In this document: piece by piece, positions 1-8,840 of the stretch | How positions within the stretch are numbered: the stretch's first letter is position 1 | Layout of the letters: each line of letters opens with the position of its first letter | Source: Larix sibirica | Lineage: Eukaryota; Streptophyta; Pinopsida; Pinales; Pinaceae | Direction of reading: 5' to 3' | Assembly (NCBI GenBank): GCA_004151065.3 | Contig: NWUY0300020155.1 | Location: 11,620-28,201 of the forward strand | DNA length: 16,582 nt | Notes under the pieces: model-generated | Database searches by the model: none | The model's input: only the letters and a program-made list of their open reading frames with translations | What the model was told of the DNA's origin: nothing | Program-made: the position numbers and the translations under genes

Positions 1-1
1 C

Positions 2-532
2 GTATTAAAATTTTATGGGCTTATTCAAGGGAAAAATGTCTCCATCGCGGTTTGTCTAGCCTCCAATAAAAAGCACATAAACATTGATCTAGAAAACCAA
101 TTAATCCTTTTGGAATTAGATGTAATTGAATATAACATGCTTATTTTTTATGAGAAATATGAAATCAAAAACCTACAACTACCTATTGATGATTGCAAGG
201 TCGTAGCTCAATTCAGTGTCGTATCAATGTATCAAGACACATTTGATATAATTTTATGGTCACCTTGGTTGGATACTTTAGGTACCCTCATGTTCAACAC
301 ATGGAAAAGGTTTTCGACATTTCCATATAAAAAGAAGAAAATCAAATTTCAGGATGTTACAATGAAGTCAGATTCAAAAGTTGTGTCTTTTCAAGACCTC
401 AAATATATCTCGAAGGTGATTTCGCAAGAAGACCCAAAATCAATACAGAAGATACATAAATAGTTTGACAAAGTTATCGCAGATAAAGAAGAAGTGATCT
501 CTTGTCTAAGAGATCATTTTAGGACCATTTAG
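2..532 (+). pseudogene. Ty3/gypsy-type retropepsin fragment, inactive
   Basis: The frame starting at base 2 is open to a TAG at 461-463 and then continues in frame, with similar charged composition, to a second TAG at 530-532. It enters from outside the window, so its 5' end is missing. The translation has the layout of the retrotransposon aspartic protease that precedes reverse transcriptase in Ty3/gypsy polyproteins: a segment ending HINIDL at residues 25-30, then DIILWSPWL near residue 82 (family form close to DIILGxPWL), then a lysine-rich FPYKKKKIKFQDV stretch and an acidic tail. The position that aligns with the catalytic Asp of the D-S/T-G triad is Cys18 (local VCLAS), and the flap-proximal Gly is Trp86. 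The enzyme would therefore be dead even without the stop. No reverse transcriptase follows. Family assignment is from motif memory, not a search. Confidence 0.6.
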
Positions 533-632
533 TTATGATAAATTTTGTCACCTTTGATTAAAAAAATGGTTGCCTTCCATATAAAATAAAATAATAAAAC
601 AAAAATTCGTACATGGACCAAGGATATGGGAT

Positions 633-694
633 GCAACTTCCTATTCAACTTTAGTGTTTAAATACAACTTTCTATTCAACTTTAGTGTTTAGAT
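633..694. repeat. 31-bp tandem duplication
   Basis: Two adjacent 31-bp copies (633-663 and 664-694) share the core CTATTCAACTTTAGTGTTTA and differ at only a few bases. The flanks (about 540-1060) are AT-rich and show no gene. Confidence 0.9.
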
Positions 695-837
695 ACATAG
701 GGAGTTAGTTGTTAGCAAAGAAAACTGTATTATAAAATTTATATCTAATTTATTCAAATATAAAAATAAAATTTTAAAACAATGTAATTAATTCCTTAAC
801 ATTTTTTCTTAAGGTTTGATAAATCAAAGTTGATGTT

Positions 838-881
838 AGTGGATAATAATAATTATCATAGTGGATAATAATAATCATCAT
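838..881. repeat. 22-bp tandem duplication
   Basis: Copies at 838-859 and 860-881 both begin AGTGGATAATAATAAT and differ by one base near the end (TTATCAT versus TCATCAT). Confidence 0.9.
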
Positions 882-1406
882 ATATAGGTAAGTGAACCTA
901 TGTGAAGTGGAGTCGCGCGCTAAAAAAAGTGATTAGAGCTTTGCAAAGAAAGTTTTGTTTATTAAGACATCATTAAACCCTATAAAAAGGCCAATGAACC
1001 TAGGTCATTAAGAGGAAAACTATTTCCAAATAAAGCTCTTAAAAACCATGGTATATTTAAATTTTATAACTTAAGGCCCACCAAGGGAACTTCAAATGTG
1101 ATGGAGAGGATTCCATGGTTATTCACTTTATTCACTACAAAATTTTCCCAAATTGAAAATTTCCATGTAGTGATAGAGGGAAAAATGGATATCATGAAAG
1201 AAGCTAGGTCCTCATCATGTCCATGGTCCAGTCCAATGCAAACAAGTGTGGACAAGGAACAAAGATTTGAGTTTTTTTATTTCTGTCAAAGGGTGTGGAA
1301 GGTTTTGGAATTTATGTGGATGTTGATGATGGGCCAATTTTGGTTGGAAGTGAAGATCATTTATCTCTATGGAAATTAGAATAATCATGTAGATACTTTG
1401 GTTGGC

Positions 1407-1534
1407 GACTTCTCTAATGGTAAGAAAATATTTCTAACCTTTCCTCCCCTTTTTCACATGTAGCTTGGTTTAGGACTTCTCTTTCGATAAGAAAATATTT
1501 TTGACCTTTCCTCCCTTCACATGAAGCTAGAGAA
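1407..1534. repeat. ~67-bp imperfect tandem duplication
   Basis: Unit one (1407-1473) and unit two (1474-1534) share GACTTCTCT, TAAGAAAATATTT, CCTTTCCTCCC and TTCACATG in the same order. The second copy is about 6 bp shorter. It lies just upstream of the LINE-A ORF1 remnant and is probably not part of it. The adjoining stretch 1064-1380 has overlapping open frames on both strands (63 and 93 codons) that I do not recognise as protein. Confidence 0.8.
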
Positions 1535-1633
1535 GGCTCATTCATTTTCAACAAATATGGAGGGATTTTATGGAGACTTATGGAGATTCTGTCCCCTCAA
1601 CCTTAGAGTGCAAATCAAGGTAGAATAATGCAT

Positions 1634-2455
1634 ATGTCAGAGGTAGACTAAGATTTTATCATGGATGATTCTCCTCTGGAAGAATACTTGGAGAAAGGAG
1701 AAGAACTAAGAGAGCAAGAGTTGTTAAATAAAGAAGGAAATAATGAATATCATGGTGGAATTTGATGTTATTATTAAAAACAAACTTATTGTATGATAAA
1801 ACATCCTTAATAGGTCTAATATTTTCCAGGAAGTTAGGGAAATGACCCTTAGCTAATGGATTGACATTTTTTTAGAAGACGGTAGGATATGCTCGAAGGT
1901 TCTTCTACTAGCAAGGGGATACATTACCTTTGTGTTTAGGTCAAGGGAAGATCAAGATGAGATTGGAAAAGGTATTTGGTTATGGGAATATTCACTCCTC
2001 TTATAAAGTTACCAGCAATTAAGATTTTATCCATTAATAGAAAAAAAACATATTGGACATGGTTTGGGACAAACTAAGAACTTCCATATCATCTCTTATC
2101 ATTATGGTCCATGGAACGAGGAGGTTTTTAAGGAAATTGTAAATAGGTTGGGTTAGTACATCACCATGAATGATGAAACCAAGGTCATGGACTACTCCCC
2201 AACATTGATGGTAAAGATCCTTGTTGAGCTAGACGTAGGAAATGGTCTTCCAGATGGAATATATATTTACCAAGTGGCATGGAATTCAAGTAGACCTTAG
2301 ATTATATAAACATCAATCTCAAGTGCACGGTGTGTAGGGCCTACAATCACTTAAAGGATGTTTTCCCTAAGAAGGGAGAAGATAGTATGTTAGATGGCAT
2401 GCATCTAATTCTTAATCACTCTATATGGAAACATTTCATTAACAATATTTATTGA
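1634..2455 (+). pseudogene. LINE-A: decayed plant L1 ORF1 (DUF4283-like, CCHC)
   Basis: This is read as the nucleic-acid-binding ORF1 of a plant L1-type LINE, broken into several frames. A possible start ATG at 1634 gives a short acidic N-terminus rich in Glu and Leu (to a TGA at 1763-1765), interrupted early by a TAA. About 1878-1998 encodes KVLLLARGYITFVF and EIGKGIWLW, which match the beta-strand core of DUF4283. About 2112-2275 encodes EEVFKEIVNRLG, a TAG (2154-2156), then VKILVELDVGNGLP, the conserved second half of that domain. The frame from 2294 to the TGA at 2453-2455 encodes LDYINI followed by the zinc knuckle CTVCRAYNHLKDVF (2324-2365). In this CX2CX4HX4C motif the last Cys is Phe (TTC). 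I see no ORF2 downstream, so this is an isolated fragment. At least four disruptions rule out function. Confidence 0.7.
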
Positions 2456-3176
2456 GGATCCCGATCAACCACAATTTCTCAAGGCTTCGAGAATGAAAGA
2501 GATCTCATATTTCTCCAAATAAGGTCACTAAGTAGAAATTTAAATATGTAGAGGCCAATGAAATATGCAATTAATTATATTTGATAGAAAAGGAAAGGCA
2601 TTCTCAACTATTAAAAGAGATCAATGCTCTTCAACTTTAGCTTGGCATGGAATTACGTCATAAATATTAGGGAAATGAGGTAACAGAAGGGCATGCACCT
2701 CTATGCATACTTTACAAAGTTTTGAATCCTCAATGAGGGTTCTTTATCTTTTTCATGCAACTCATTTTAATATTTTTTAACACCTCCTTACAAATCCAAC
2801 ATCTATTGAGTGCATATGTTGAGGTGGTCTCTGTGCTTGGACCATTATACCCAACCATATTCTTGACTAAATATATCCTCACTTCAAGCTCTTCCTACTC
2901 TAATATCACTCGATGCTTAACCCGTTGATCACACAGTGTACAATAAAAGAAAGAAAAATTGTTATCCATTTAACAACCATAATTTAAAATTGTTTCAAAC
3001 ATTTCCCAGCAATGTCATGGAATCTCATTTCATTATAAAAAACCATTATCTAATCACATTGTCAAATAATTTTAGCAAGAAAAAACTATAAAAACAATTC
3101 AAAGACTTGAAACATTTATTCTCATTTTCTCTTATAACTCACTTGCTAATACCTCTATATAATTTTAACATTTCTC
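2456..3176. other. AT-rich, no gene seen
   Basis: This stretch follows LINE-A but shows no recognisable endonuclease, reverse transcriptase or poly(A) tail. No frame longer than about 60 codons looks protein-like. It may be unrecognisable LINE-A remnant or unrelated intergenic DNA. Confidence 0.5.
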
Positions 3177-3400
3177 GAGTTAATGGTGTATAAGCCCACT
3201 AATGTGGAGATAGTATCACTTGGTTATTTTTTATGTATATGAGGTAAATGTAAAGTACTCGTAATGAAAGTGGAGGTGGAGTTAATGGTGTGCAAGCCTA
3301 TTAATGTGGAGATAGAAATAATGGTCTATAAATCAAACTAAATGATCTCAATTTTATGTATATGGATAAATGATCTCAATTTTATGTATATGGATAAATG
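3177..3400. repeat. ~112-bp imperfect tandem repeat
   Basis: GAGTTAATGGTGT followed by AAGCC and then TAATGTGGAGATAG occurs at 3177 and again at 3289, giving a period of 112 bp. A further AATGTGGAGATA at about 3402 marks the start of a third, diverged copy. The units contain further internal repetition (next entry). Confidence 0.75.
3341..3396. repeat. exact 28-bp tandem duplication
   Basis: Positions 3341-3368 and 3369-3396 are identical (each starts AATGATCTCAATTTTATG). A perfect copy inside an otherwise diverged 112-bp repeat implies a more recent event. Confidence 0.95.
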
Positions 3401-4480
3401 TAATGTGGAGATAAAACTAATGTTCTAAAAGTCAAGTTAAGAGATCTTATTTGGTTATTTTTATAATATATAAGAAGTAAAGTAAATATATATATAATAA
3501 GGTTATTGAAAATAAAAGTTCACAAATAAAATGAATGAGAATGAATATATATAAAAGCAAATATAGTATTAAGAAGAGAAGAATTTATAAACAAATGATT
3601 GAGATATTTTATATATTGTGTGTGAAAATGTAGTAAGAAATTAAAAGTTTATTATATTAATAGGTGTTTATTTTAGAATTTTGGAGTGAATTACTATTTA
3701 TGTTTTTCTTATATTGTAGGAGGATGAGATAAGTGTACTATCTAGATTTATTATGTGAATTTAATTCCAAATTCGAAATAAACAATTATAAAAAAAAAAA
3801 ATTTAAAAATACCTTGTAACCACACACATGTTTAATTAAAAAAAGACTTATTTATTAAATAAAGATTATGATAAACTAAACTGAACGTTAATACTAATCA
3901 TCATCACTACCAAACCAAAAATTTGCAAAGTCAACCATAAAACTCACAAATTGCTACATGGAAATGGAGATGGAAAATTTAATGTACATTGTAAATAATC
4001 AAATCTAAACCCAACTAAATCGATGGTGCAGGTATTGAGAACATAAAGAAAATACAGAAAGAGTTCCTGAAAGAAGCCATATAGTTTCCATGGCGAGATT
4101 ATCAGCTCTTTGTCTTCCCAAACAAGGGAGATCTTCCCATCTTCAACGTTTTGTGAACAAAACATTGAATCTATTACAGGCCTGTTGCTAGCTAATTAGT
4201 GTTAAAATTTGCCATCCAAGTTTATCTCACCCGTTTTCCTTTTTAGTAAGGATATATTCATATCACCAAAACATCCTTGTTCCATCGGCTGTGGAAAGTA
4301 ACAGTTTCCACCTGCAAACGAGACCCCAAAATTTTCTGGCAACGCTTCACAAATATTTCAGACAGCATTAGACTAACATCTCTTTAAACAAACCATTCAT
4401 AGATTTCCAAATTAAAATAGATCTAAGTTAGTTCAACCAGTTTAATTATTTATTTAAAACAATAATAGAACGCAGATTTC
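3401..4480. other. AT-rich intergenic DNA
   Basis: The sequence is very AT-rich to about 3900, with A runs and a TA stretch near 3487. From 4020 to 4190 composition is more balanced and short open stretches occur on both strands. One plus frame encodes LFVFPNKGDLPIFNVL before a TGA at 4154-4156, and an ATG in good context at 4090 opens 33 codons (to 4191). None is long enough or familiar enough to call a gene. Confidence 0.4.
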
Positions 4481-4512
4481 CACACTTCATTATATTCACA
4501 CTTCATTATATT
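4481..4512. repeat. exact 16-bp tandem duplication
   Basis: CACACTTCATTATATT is repeated perfectly at 4481-4496 and 4497-4512. Confidence 0.95.
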
Positions 4513-4526
4513 GGAAACTAATTTAT

Positions 4527-4828
4527 GAAACCTCCAAAATTTCTGTGTAAATTTTTTTGTTTCAAACCTTTCTAGTGAACACTTCACCCATTTGGAGTTT
4601 TGAGTTTGAGTTCCTATGCCTGAGAATGGATAGAGTGTCAACTAGAAACCTCCAAAAACAAAAATTCTCACACAGATCATTCCCAAAATTAGGTTTTTTG
4701 TTTCAAACCTTTCTAGTAAACACTTCACCCATTTGGAGTTTTGAGTTCCTATGCCTGAGAATGGATAGAGTGTCAATTAGAAACCTCCAAAAACAAAAAT
4801 TCTCACACATATAATTCCCAAAATTAGG
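4527..4828. repeat. 141-bp tandem repeat, about 2.3 copies
   Basis: A unit running from TTTTGTTTCAAACC through CACTTCACCCATTTGGAG to AAACCTCCAAAAACAAAAA and CCCAAAATTAGG occurs at about 4552-4692 and again at about 4693-4828. The first copy has 6 extra bases (TTTGAG, a local slippage). A truncated copy of the unit end (AAACCTCCAAAA then TTCTGTGTAAAT) precedes it from 4527. Because 141 is a multiple of 3, one frame stays open through both copies (85 codons). I read that as a by-product of the repeat, not as a gene. Confidence 0.85.
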
Positions 4829-5158
4829 TTCCAATATTCAAAACAAGTTATAGGTTTTATGTTCAAATCCTATTCAGTCTTCCCATTATCAGATTCTAAA
4901 ATACCAAACCCAGCAGAGATTCAATATCTATTAAGCAGTTGAATAGATATAAGGACAGATTCTGTATTGTTTCTATTGATCAATAAATCCCTTGGATTTC
5001 ATACAGGTTTAATATGGATTTATTAAAACACTTTTGAAATAGGTGTTAGTCATCAAATATGCCAGAAAAATAAATAAAAATAATAACATAAATATGAGTA
5101 AAGAGCAATAGCAACACAATATTTATCCTGGAAAACCCAGTAGGGAAAAACCAACCAT

Positions 5159-5178
5159 CAATAATAGATCTATTATTG
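5159..5178. repeat. perfect 20-bp palindrome
   Basis: CAATAATAGATCTATTATTG equals its own reverse complement over all 20 bases. It lies inside the putative LTR between the TATA-like site and the U5 motif, so it could form a small hairpin in the LTR transcript. Confidence 0.95.
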
Positions 5179-5250
5179 GTCCTCCACTAAACTAGGCCAA
5201 GGCGGCCAAGAGCATTGCTCACATTGGCTTCTTACAATAGAGGACTCCAA

Positions 5251-5264
5251 CCCTATAAATAGGG
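5251..5264. promoter_or_regulatory. TATA-like site in LTR
   Basis: CCCTATAAATAGGG is nearly palindromic. On the plus strand it contains a good TATAAATA; on the minus strand it reads CTATTTATAG. Its position upstream (minus strand) of the U5-like motif fits an LTR core promoter. Activity is unknown. Confidence 0.4.
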
Positions 5265-5460
5265 TTCTTTACATGCAAATACAACTAGCAAGAAACCACC
5301 AGCTACCAAAACAGTGTGTCTGAAACCACTTACATCCTCGCTCATTCCAGAGTCAAGATTAACCCTAACAATAGCAAATTGACATTAAAAACATAAAGAA
5401 AAACAAAAAAAATTGCAATAGTGTTCTTAGCTTGTAGATATATCTTCCTTCCTTCATATA

Positions 5461-5597
5461 ACGAGGACAAGAGGCGGACTGAAAGGGCGATCAATATGAC
5501 CAAAAATATTGCAGGCAGCAGTGTTTAATTATAATGACCAACAGCAATGAATTTCAGTCATGTTGATCGCCTTCTCAGTGCGCCTCTTCTTCTCCTG
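5461..5597. repeat. 137-bp foldback (inverted repeat)
   Basis: GAGGCGGACTGAAAGGGCGA (5471-5490), continuing TCAATATGAC to 5500, pairs with 5557-5586, whose reverse complement is GAGGCGCACTGAGAAGGCGA then TCAACATGAC: 26 of 30 positions match. Pairing extends outward (GAGGACAAGAGG with CCTCTTCTTCTCC) and inward (AATATTGC with GCAATGAATT), giving arms of about 55 bases and a loop of about 25. It could be a MITE remnant or, if transcribed, a plant small-RNA hairpin. I recognise no known miRNA in it. Confidence 0.75.
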
Positions 5598-5758
5598 CGC
5601 GTCTCTTCTCTCTTCTGAGATCACACAAATAAATAACCTCCCCTCACAATTTCGTCTACCGTTCCCCGGTTCATCGAAGGATATAAATATAATAATAATA
5701 ATTTATTTGTTTTTATTATTACTTAACTCATGTGACCACTGAGCTTTTAATATTTTAA

Positions 5759-5893
5759 TTTTCTTGGTGGGGAATCTTACACTTGTACTACGATCCAGAC
5801 AAACATCCCATCCCCATAATTTCCGATGAACATGGACAAAAACTAGCTGTTCTAATAGACACAGAGGTGACTGACGTTGTTGAGCATGCGTAG
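5759..5893 (+). pseudogene. exon-like open stretch, unrecognised
   Basis: The frame between a TAA at 5756-5758 and a TAG at 5891-5893 is open for 44 codons. Its translation is unusually protein-like for this AT-rich region: it contains HLYYDPDKHPIPIISDEHG followed by QKLAVLIDTEVTDVVEHA. Balanced charged and hydrophobic residues and little low complexity suggest a captured exon or gene fragment. There is no ATG, and no convincing AG acceptor is seen at the left edge. The antisense frame (5703-5951) is also open, so chance cannot be excluded. I do not recognise a family. Confidence 0.3.
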
Positions 5894-5897
5894 CATT

Positions 5898-6086
5898 CAC
5901 TTTATTGTGGCAAATTGTAATTGGTGTAATATTTAGTCTGCTGCAGGTCATTTAATGTAGTTACAGTGGATCTGTTGATGGTTGGATTTCAAAGATCCAA
6001 TGGTCAACAGATCTACTGCAGTTACATTAAATGGCGAACAATATTCAACCTACTACAGATCATGCAATCGCAGTGAAATATCTACT
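5898..6086. repeat. ~190-bp imperfect palindrome with 5-base loop
   Basis: The inner arms are 5949-5988 and 5994-6033: 32 of 40 positions match, and CATTTAATGTA and GATCTGTTGA are perfect on both sides. Only TCAAA (5989-5993) separates them. Weaker homology continues outward to TTCACT (about 5898) and its complement (about 6086), for example AATATT in both arms. Six of the eight inner mismatches are transitions, and most of these would pair as G-U in RNA. It may be a foldback/MITE fossil or a head-to-head duplication. Confidence 0.8.
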
Positions 6087-6424
6087 ATTTTGACAAAGTG
6101 TTTTATTTCTTAAACTATCTTTTTCAAATTCATTTTTTTTAAATAATAATAAAAATTATGATTAATGATAAAACTGACCAAAATCACTGTTTTTCAAAAT
6201 AAAAATAATAATTTATAGCCTGACAACTCTGGTTCAGTGTACCAGTGAACTGGTGGGTTTTGAAGTAATGGTGATATGACATATGTGAACACTATATCAT
6301 TGACATTGTAATATTATTAAGATTTTAATATATAATTTCTATAAAATAATAAAGGTGCTTGGTAATTTGCTATTTAAACTAATATAAACTTCTAGAGACC
6401 AACCACATCTTCTCCAAAAACCAT

Positions 6425-6544
6425 TAATATACCAAATCCACGAAATAAGATTAAACCTTAACCAGGTAACGAGGTAGATAAATGTAATATATCAAATCCA
6501 GGAAATGAGACTAAACCTTAACCAGGTGACGAGGCAGATAATAA
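6425..6544. repeat. 60-bp tandem duplication
   Basis: 6425-6484 and 6485-6544 share AAACCTTAACCAGGT, ACGAGG and AGATAA at a spacing of exactly 60 bp. Most differences are transitions. Confidence 0.95.
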
Positions 6545-6722
6545 CATTGAGTTGACATTCTCAATGGACAGAACTCCTCGAACCAAAAAAGTTATTCTCA
6601 TATTTGTGGATTCCTACTCAGATTGGACTCACCATCAATCATTATTCCCATATTTATATAAAAGGTTAGCTTTAAAATTATGCATTAAATTTCAACTTTA
6701 TAATTATTTTTTCAATATATAA
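6522..6722 (+). pseudogene. second exon-like open stretch, unrecognised
   Basis: A frame bounded by TAA at 6519 and TAA at 6720-6722 is open for 66 codons. The first 48 or so look like real protein: NNIELTFSMDRTPRTKKVIL then IFVDSYSDWTHHQSLFPYLY. After that the translation becomes AT-driven low-complexity sequence. A possible acceptor (GAGGCAG at 6531-6537) and a donor-like AAAAG/GTTAGC (about 6664/6665) bracket the protein-like part, which would fit an internal exon. The first acceptor-side bases are part of the 60-bp duplication. No family is recognised. It lies on the same strand as the stretch at 5759-5893, so the two could be fragments of one gene. Confidence 0.3.
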
Positions 6723-6832
6723 AAATAATATATTAAATCTAAATATTTATTATAAAAAAATATTTTTCGTTATGTACAAAAAATCCAAAAATATGTGACT
6801 CTATCATACATAACAATATTGCTATGGGCTTG

Positions 6833-6985
6833 CCTTTAGGTTCCTGCAGCTCTATTGGATATTGCTCTGGGCTTGGATTTTTTTTATTATTACAATATTT
6901 GACTTCTTACCTTTAGGTTCTTGCAGCTCTATTGGATATTGCTATGGGCGTGGCTTTTTTTATTGTTACAATATTTGATTTCTTA
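6833..6985. repeat. 77-bp tandem duplication
   Basis: CCTTTAGGTTC, TGCAGCTCTATTGGATATTG, TTACAATATTTGA and TTCTTA recur at a spacing of 77 bp (copies 6833-6909 and 6910-6985). A partial copy of the internal segment AATATTGCTATGGGCTTG precedes it at about 6815. Confidence 0.9.
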
Positions 6986-8730
6986 TTTCTAAACCTGGTT
7001 TAGATATATTAAAGTTTCAAAATAAAGCCTTTGATAATTAAAGACATGCTGTAAGTTTCAATAATATATTTATATTTTATGAATAGACTGACATGCTAGT
7101 TTATTAGTAAATGAATATGAATATATTCTTTTAAGCAAATGAATAAAGTAATTTGTAATGTAAAAGTCCATTTACTTATAATTAACATTAATTTTTAAAT
7201 TTGCAAGTTGAATCAAGAATGAGAAAAATAAAAAAAAAATAATATAAAAGTTTGATTATTAACCTGTAATGTAACTAATTAAGATTTTTATTTTCAAAAA
7301 TTAACTTTTTGTAAGTGACATTATTATGAATGAAATTAAACCATAAATTATAAAGCTATTCCAACTTTTTCTTGCATTTTACAATTTAATTATCTCTAAA
7401 CTAAGTGGCAGGGACTAGCTACCTTGTAACCTTTGTTAAATGTTGTATTGTTTGTTAAAATAATTTACATCCAACGTGATGCATGGTGCTTTTCGCTTGC
7501 CTTTTATGAAATATGCGAGGATAAATGGAATACTTAATAAAAAGATATTATGGCTACGACAAAGTAGATTAGGTTTTAGATTTTAACATTGGTAAAGTAA
7601 ATGAGGTTAGAATTATGTGATTTTTAGATTCCATATTTTAACAACGTTGAAAATTTAATTTTTCCTAGACTCCACCATCCACTACACCCTTTTGTGATGG
7701 AGATAAATAGAGATGTAAACTTTGTCAATTTTTATGATCCTTGCCACAAGCGAAAGCCCTAGCATATTGTTTGGAGGTAGGGGCTTAAACTTTATGCTTA
7801 AAAATAAGTGAAAGTTGGTGGTCAAGAATTATATTTAGGTGTGATATTTTCATATTTTTATGATATTTTTGTATAAAACTAAAAAAAAGAGAGGAATATT
7901 CATCATAAAAGTAACATAGAAGTAGTGTAGCAATAGAATACCTTTAATCAGAAATCTAATATGGAAACTTCCATTAGCAACAACCTATAAAACATATATT
8001 CTTAACCAAGTGTGTAGGACAGTATTACTCTCCTCCCAATCTAATTCCCTCACCCTTAAATAGAAGGCTCATAGAACCCACAAGCACTAATACTCTACAT
8101 ATTGTATCTCTAACTACCTATTTTCATTTTCAAGCCACTCATCCTCAATGCCTCTCTCCACCAATTTTCACTATGTCCACATATTTGAGATGTGAGCATG
8201 CCTCTTCCTCCATCCAACATTTCTTATTTTATGCACAAAAAATCTTCATGCACACTAGCTTCTAAGACAAAATAATAATAAAACAACCAATTACCCTTTT
8301 TGGGCAATCTTATAAAAATAAATCAAAGTGGTTAAATATGCATATACACCTAATTTCATCCACTTTAGAGTTGCATACTTTTTCTTCTCACTTATCAATC
8401 ACACATAAATTTGTTTAATGAATTCACTACACAAAGATACTTTTAATCTAAAAATACTAGCATCCAATTTCATCCAAAATAGTATACAAGCAATAAACAC
8501 ACCCCAAAAAACTAGATGCTCTTTGTAATGCAAGATGTAAATGCAAGTCATTTAGGGATAAAAGATCAATTACACAAGTAGAACATAAGTAGATACCATC
8601 ACACCCCAATGATACTATATACCCATTTTATTTCTTGAATATAATTACATACGAACTAAATTAAATCATGAAGTCATTCAAATTCATACACAATCCATAA
8701 CCACTTCATGCATTCTTTACCATTTGCGAT
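6986..8730. other. AT-rich, no gene seen
   Basis: Long A and T runs dominate 6986-7380. Slightly less AT-rich, pyrimidine-rich DNA occurs at 8010-8240. No frame looks like protein and I see no RNA gene, LTR pair or element terminus. Confidence 0.5.
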
Positions 8731-8840
8731 CATTAGCCATCCACCCCTCATGCTCAAATGGACCCATTTGCCATGGCATAGGTCTCATTAGCCATCCACC
8801 CTTCATGCTCAAATAGACTCATTCACCATGGCATAGGTCT
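8731..8840. repeat. 55-bp tandem duplication
   Basis: CATTAGCCATCCACCC, TCATGCTCAAAT and CCATGGCATAGGTCT recur at a spacing of exactly 55 bp (8731-8785 and 8786-8840). About five substitutions separate the copies. Confidence 0.95.

Larger units (their letters stand above)
4900..5370 (-). mobile_element. probable Copia-type LTR (solo or fragment)
   Basis: Read on the minus strand, the segment begins TGTTAGGGTTAATC at 5370, a typical Copia LTR start. It continues through a TATA-like palindrome at 5264-5251 and reaches GGTTTTTCCCTACTGGG, then TTTTCC and TAAATATTGTGTTGC, near 5150-5110. That GGTTTTTCCC...GGGTTTTCC...TTGTGTT order is characteristic of the R/U5 part of plant Copia LTRs. The 3' end is uncertain: a weak TTTGGTAT, reminiscent of an initiator-Met-tRNA primer site, lies on the minus strand near 4905. 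No internal coding region or second LTR is visible in the window. The family call rests on remembered motif structure only. Confidence 0.45.

Noticed and set aside
3944-4165. 73-codon minus-strand ORF, with a competing plus-strand stretch
   Set aside because: Both strands give equally plausible short peptides, with no recognised motif or conserved start.
4557-4814. 85-codon plus-strand ORF with a 47-residue internal repeat
   Set aside because: It is a consequence of a 141-bp tandem repeat that happens to be a multiple of three. The peptide is unlike any known repeat protein, and there is no promoter or splice context.
5195-5207. GGCCAAGGCGGCC, an SfiI recognition pattern that might indicate vector sequence
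   Set aside because: The surrounding sequence is continuous LTR-like plant DNA with no adaptor or vector sequence, so a chance match is sufficient.
5471-5491. Weak resemblance of GGACTGAAAGGG to miR319/miR159
   Set aside because: Only about a dozen bases resemble it, and it lies on the 5' arm of the hairpin, whereas miR319 comes from the 3' arm of a longer precursor.
5703-5951. 82-codon minus-strand ORF
   Set aside because: It overlaps the more protein-like plus frame at 5759-5893 and runs into the inverted repeat. It ends in an Asn/Lys stretch typical of AT-rich noise.
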